Positions 5,335 to 8,219 of a stretch of DNA of 8,219 bases are shown piece after piece; the stretch's first letter is position 1; each line of letters begins with the position of its first letter. Under the pieces are notes generated by a model. It did no database searches and was not told where the DNA came from. It saw only the letters and a list, made by a program, of their open reading frames with translations. The stretch covers positions 1 through 8,219 of the forward strand of contig CANQXC010000038.1 of assembly GCA_947627785.1 (NCBI GenBank). Reading direction: 5' to 3'. The DNA is from an uncultured Clostridia bacterium. GTDB lineage: Bacteria > Bacillota > Clostridia > TANB77 > CAG-508. The position numbers were made by a program, and so were the translations under genes.

Positions 5335-7467
5335 TTACTTTCTCCTATTAAATTTTCTTTCTAAATCCATCTTGTCCATCTTTATCGCTGTTGGCCTTCC
5401 ATGTGGACATGTAAATGGATTTGGAAGCACTAATAATTTTTTCATTAAATTATCTACTTCATCTTTTTCTAGACTCATATTTGCTTTAACAGCTGCTTTA
5501 CATGCAATTGTTGCTATAAATTTATCTTCTTTTTCTTGCTTTGCTGTTATTGCAACTGTATCTATTGTATCTAATATTTCTAAGAATAATTCTTTTGTAT
5601 CCATATCCATACAAATTGCTGGAACACCTATTAATCTAATAGTATTTTCTCCAAATTCTTCCAACATAAATCCTGCTTTTTTAAATAAATCTAAATTTTC
5701 CTTTACTATTGATTTTTCTTTATGAGATAATGTAATTATATCTGGTAATAACATTATTTGAGATTCTTTTTCTGCATCTTTATAGTAATTTTCTTTTATT
5801 TGCTCATATAATATTCTTTCATGTGCAGCATGTTGGTCTATGATATACATTTCATTTCCCATTTCAATAATTATGTATGTTGAAAATACTGAACCACAAT
5901 ATTTATATGGAGGTATTTCAGAGTAATCTTCTTCATCTTCAAACACTGATATGTTTTTTGAATCTGCATAAGAAATATTTGTTATTTTCTCCACATTTTC
6001 TTTTTCTTCATCTCTTTTTACCCCAAATGTTTCACTATACATTTTGTCAAATGATAAGTTCTTTTCTTCCTCTGTTTTATCTTCTTTATATCCTTCATTA
6101 CTTTTATATGCAAATATTTCCTCTATTGCGTTTTGTTCTACATTTTCTTCTATATCATTATTTTTCTTTTTAAATATACCAAAAAGGCCTCCTGTTCTTG
6201 TTGTTTCTTTAGGCTTTTCTGGCACAATTTCTATTCTTTTTGTTGCTTGTTCTTCTATACTAGAAATCTTATTTTCTTCTATTGGAATAAGTGGTTCTAT
6301 TCTTGGTTCTTCATCTTGTTTTTCAAATATATTTTTATCTATTTCTTGTTCTTGATTTATGTTTTCATTCTTATTTTGTTCTAATGTGTAACTATTATCA
6401 ACTGTTATATTTGTTTTTTGTATATATCCTATATTTTGTTCTACATTTGTTTTTTCTTTTTCTGTATTTTTTATTAAATCACCTTTTAAAAGTCCTTCTC
6501 TTATAGCATGATATACCGCTTTAAAGACTTTTTGTTCCTCCTGAAATCTTATTTCTAATTTTGTAGGATGCACATTTACATCTATTAATTTAGGCTCTAT
6601 TTGTATATTTAATATTAAAAATCCGAATTTTCCTATTGGTAAAAGCCCTTTAAACGCTTGTTCTGCTCCTGCTGATAATGTTTTATCTTTTATGTATCTT
6701 TTATTTACAAAGAATAACTGATATGACCTATTTCCTCTAGCTATTTCTGGTTTTCCAATTACTCCTGTTATTCCTATATTTTCATATTCATAATCTATAT
6801 CTATTAATCCATCAATAATTTCTTTACCATATATGTTATATATTGCTGTTTTTAATTCTCCATTCCCATTAGTTTTTAAGATTGTTTTGTTCTCATTTGA
6901 TAATCTTATTGCTATATTTGGATTTGCTAAAGCAATTCTTTTTACAGTATCTTCTATGTAACCTAATTCTGTATAATCTTTTTTCAAAAATTTATATCTA
7001 ACTGGCGTATTATAGAACAAATTGCTTATAGTTATTGTTGTGCCTCTTTGCGCACCAATCTCTTCTTGCTCTATTATTTCTCCTCCTTCTAATACTATCT
7101 TATTTCCTGTAAAATCCTCTTCAGTTTTCGTAACTACCTCTACATGTGCTATTGCAGCAATACTTGCTAAAGCCTCTCCTCTAAAACCCATGGATTTCAC
7201 ATTTTCTAAATCATCTGCTGTTCGTATTTTACTTGTTGCATGTCTTTCAAATGCAAAGCTTAGATCATCCTTAGCTATTCCAGAGCCGTTATCTATAATT
7301 TTTATTTGTTTTATTCCTCCATTTTTTACCTCTATACTTACACTAGTTGCTCCTGCATCTATTGAATTTTCTAATAGCTCTTTAACAACTGAAGAAGGTC
7401 TTTCTATAACTTCTCCTGCCGCTATTTGATTTATTGTTAAATCATCTAATAAAACTATTTTTCCCAT
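5335..7467 (-). CDS. mutL: DNA mismatch repair protein MutL, endonuclease type
   Basis: A 710-residue MutL. The N-terminal GHKL ATPase shows LLENSIDAGA with catalytic Glu33 (31-40), DNGSGI (59-64), FRGEAL (95-100), GTTITISNLFYNTPVRYKFL (142-161) and VNVHPTKLEIRF (297-308). A long acidic, Glu/Asn/Lys-rich linker spans about 330-515. The C-terminal dimerisation domain carries the metal-dependent nicking motifs DQHAAHERILYE (544-555), ACKAA (655-659) and CPHGRP (687-692), and a likely beta-clamp box QIMLLP (570-575). The intact nuclease motif means this MutL nicks the daughter strand itself, as in bacteria lacking MutH (known of the family). GAGAGGGATT precedes the ATG. The gene follows the pilin-like gene by 49 nt and precedes miaA by 10 nt. 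No mutS is adjacent in this window. Confidence 0.97.
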   Translation of the reverse strand: MGKIVLLDDLTINQIAAGEVIERPSSVVKELLENSIDAGATSVSIEVKNGGIKQIKIIDNGSGIAKDDLSFAFERHATSKIRTADDLENVKSMGFRGEALASIAAIAHVEVVTKTEEDFTGNKIVLEGGEIIEQEEIGAQRGTTITISNLFYNTPVRYKFLKKDYTELGYIEDTVKRIALANPNIAIRLSNENKTILKTNGNGELKTAIYNIYGKEIIDGLIDIDYEYENIGITGVIGKPEIARGNRSYQLFFVNKRYIKDKTLSAGAEQAFKGLLPIGKFGFLILNIQIEPKLIDVNVHPTKLEIRFQEEQKVFKAVYHAIREGLLKGDLIKNTEKEKTNVEQNIGYIQKTNITVDNSYTLEQNKNENINQEQEIDKNIFEKQDEEPRIEPLIPIEENKISSIEEQATKRIEIVPEKPKETTRTGGLFGIFKKKNNDIEENVEQNAIEEIFAYKSNEGYKEDKTEEEKNLSFDKMYSETFGVKRDEEKENVEKITNISYADSKNISVFEDEEDYSEIPPYKYCGSVFSTYIIIEMGNEMYIIDQHAAHERILYEQIKENYYKDAEKESQIMLLPDIITLSHKEKSIVKENLDLFKKAGFMLEEFGENTIRLIGVPAICMDMDTKELFLEILDTIDTVAITAKQEKEDKFIATIACKAAVKANMSLEKDEVDNLMKKLLVLPNPFTCPHGRPTAIKMDKMDLERKFNRRK

Positions 7468-7516
7468 ATTTAATCCCTCTCACTTTTATAATACCAATGC
7501 TTATTCATATATTTTT

Positions 7517-7978
7517 CTAGTGTAAACCTTTTTCTACATAATATTTGTTTTCGCCTCTCTTCACACCCTGTAGACTTATTATTTCTCTATTAGAAAAGTT
7601 TACTACTATATCATCTCGAACGTCTTGTACTCCTAATTGTGTTTCTATATCTTCTGGTGAAAAGTATCTTAATAGAGGTTCATCTACATCATTTGTTTCT
7701 ATAAAATTGTTTGATGAATTATCTTCATCAATTATTTGTTGTAATATTCCTTTGATTTCGTCTGTCATTTCTAAACCAGGTATCTCCTCTTTTTCTTCCA
7801 CTATTATATCAACTTTTTTTTGAATCATCTTCATATTTGCTTCAAATCTTGCTACTCTTGATTTCTGAAATGTATCTGATCCTTGTGTTATTACAAAGCC
7901 AGAAAATATTATTAGCAGTATTATTATTATTATAACAGTTACTAATGTTACTCCTCTTTCATTATTCACTATCTTCAT
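7517..7978 (-). CDS. Prepilin-like small membrane protein, first gene of the mutL-miaA operon
   Basis: 153 residues from the ATG. The N-terminus NNERG|VTLVTVIIIIILLIIFSGFVI (5-30) has the layout of a type IV prepilin signal: charged leader, Gly, then a hydrophobic helix. Thr stands at the +5 position where true major pilins have Glu, so it may be a pseudopilin-like or simply membrane-anchored protein. The region 40-65 is helical and charged. The C-terminus (YFSPEDIETQLGVQD at 105-119, VVNFSNREIISLQGV at 125-139, then KYYVEKGL) resembles the end of many clostridial prepilin-like proteins. The start is unresolved: AGGGG (7979-7983) abuts the ATG with no spacing but is 9 nt from an in-frame GTG at 7969, which would give 150 residues and is better placed. 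No pilus assembly genes are nearby. It is not a family I can name. Confidence 0.87.
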   Translation of the reverse strand: MKIVNNERGVTLVTVIIIIILLIIFSGFVITQGSDTFQKSRVARFEANMKMIQKKVDIIVEEKEEIPGLEMTDEIKGILQQIIDEDNSSNNFIETNDVDEPLLRYFSPEDIETQLGVQDVRDDIVVNFSNREIISLQGVKRGENKYYVEKGLH

Positions 7979-8003
7979 CCCCTAGTTTATTATTTTTACA
8001 TTT

Positions 8004-8032
8004 ATTCTATCATATTGAATTTTCTTTTTCAA
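8004..8032 (-). promoter_or_regulatory. Promoter of the pilin-like-mutL-miaA-HlyD operon
   Basis: Minus-strand TTGAAA (8032-8027), 17-bp spacer, TAGAAT (8009-8004) preceded by TGA, an extended -10. Each hexamer matches consensus 5/6. A perfect 7-bp inverted repeat, TATTGAA (8013-8019) and TTCAATA (8028-8034), overlaps the -35 and spacer and could bind a regulator. No other promoter-length gap occurs before the operon ends at 3071, so all four genes are likely co-transcribed. Confidence 0.65.
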
Positions 8033-8040
8033 TAATTTTA

Positions 8041-8068
8041 TTGACTTTTTTATTATATGTGATAAAAT
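8041..8068 (+). promoter_or_regulatory. Promoter of tRNA-Gly
   Basis: TTGACT (8041-8046), a 16-bp spacer and TAAAAT (8063-8068) preceded by TGA (8060-8062), an extended -10. The start would be about 8075, only a few bases before the mature tRNA 5' end at 8078. The promoter is back-to-back with that of the mutL operon; the two -35 boxes are 8 bp apart. Confidence 0.65.
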
Positions 8069-8077
8069 TATATTGAT

Positions 8078-8219
<142 letters not shown>

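Noticed and set aside
6380..6480. Possible insertion or repeat inside mutL (acidic linker, residues about 330-515)
   Set aside because: The frame is continuous and a variable linker between the ATPase and C-terminal domains is normal for MutL; no direct repeats or inserted domain could be recognised.
5877..7429. Several plus-strand open frames of 71-135 codons opposite mutL
   Set aside because: MutL motifs are continuous through this region on the minus strand; the opposite frames translate to Phe/Leu/Tyr-rich strings expected from the complement of a Lys/Glu-rich linker.

Overview
The window is AT-rich and reads like a chromosomal core segment of a low-GC Gram-positive anaerobe, most likely a member of the Clostridia (Bacillota). 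The grounds are AGGAGG-type ribosome binding sites, AT-rich codon use, a multi-subunit pyruvate:ferredoxin oxidoreductase, a mutL-miaA pair with an endonuclease-type MutL, and two small proteins with the prepilin-like N-terminus (G followed by V/I-x-L-V/I) common in uncultured gut Clostridia. The lineage is an inference from gene content; no rRNA is present.

Layout. (1) Positions 1-1630, minus strand: the operon porC-porD-porA (gamma, delta, alpha subunits of pyruvate ferredoxin oxidoreductase), transcribed leftwards from a near-consensus promoter at 1671-1699. porA runs off the left edge, and porB is expected just outside. (2) 1730-1798: a long bipartite hairpin that probably terminates the next gene. 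(3) 1824-2687, minus strand: an unrecognised membrane-anchored protein with two copies of an extracellular domain of about 90-100 residues. (4) 2825-3079, plus strand: a small stand-alone Smr-like protein, divergent from gene 3. (5) 3071-7978, minus strand: a four-gene operon read right to left as pilin-like protein, mutL, miaA, HlyD-like membrane protein. It ends tail-to-tail in a 9-bp overlap with the Smr gene. (6) 8078-8151, plus strand: a tRNA-Gly(UCC) with its own promoter, divergent from the operon. No stretch over 300 bases lacks a gene.

How the genes fit together. The por genes encode the enzyme that oxidatively decarboxylates pyruvate to acetyl-CoA and passes electrons to ferredoxin, the centre of clostridial fermentation. 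MutL (mismatch repair) and MiaA (tRNA A37 prenylation) are a classical bacterial neighbourhood, but here the pair is preceded by a pilin-like protein rather than mutS, and followed by an HlyD-like protein rather than hfq. Most of the window is ordinary housekeeping. I did not find a defence system, CRISPR array, transposase or phage gene. The points most worth a second look are the duplicated-domain surface protein, the pilin-like protein leading the mutL operon, the unusual anticodon arm of the tRNA, and the long hairpin at 1730-1798.
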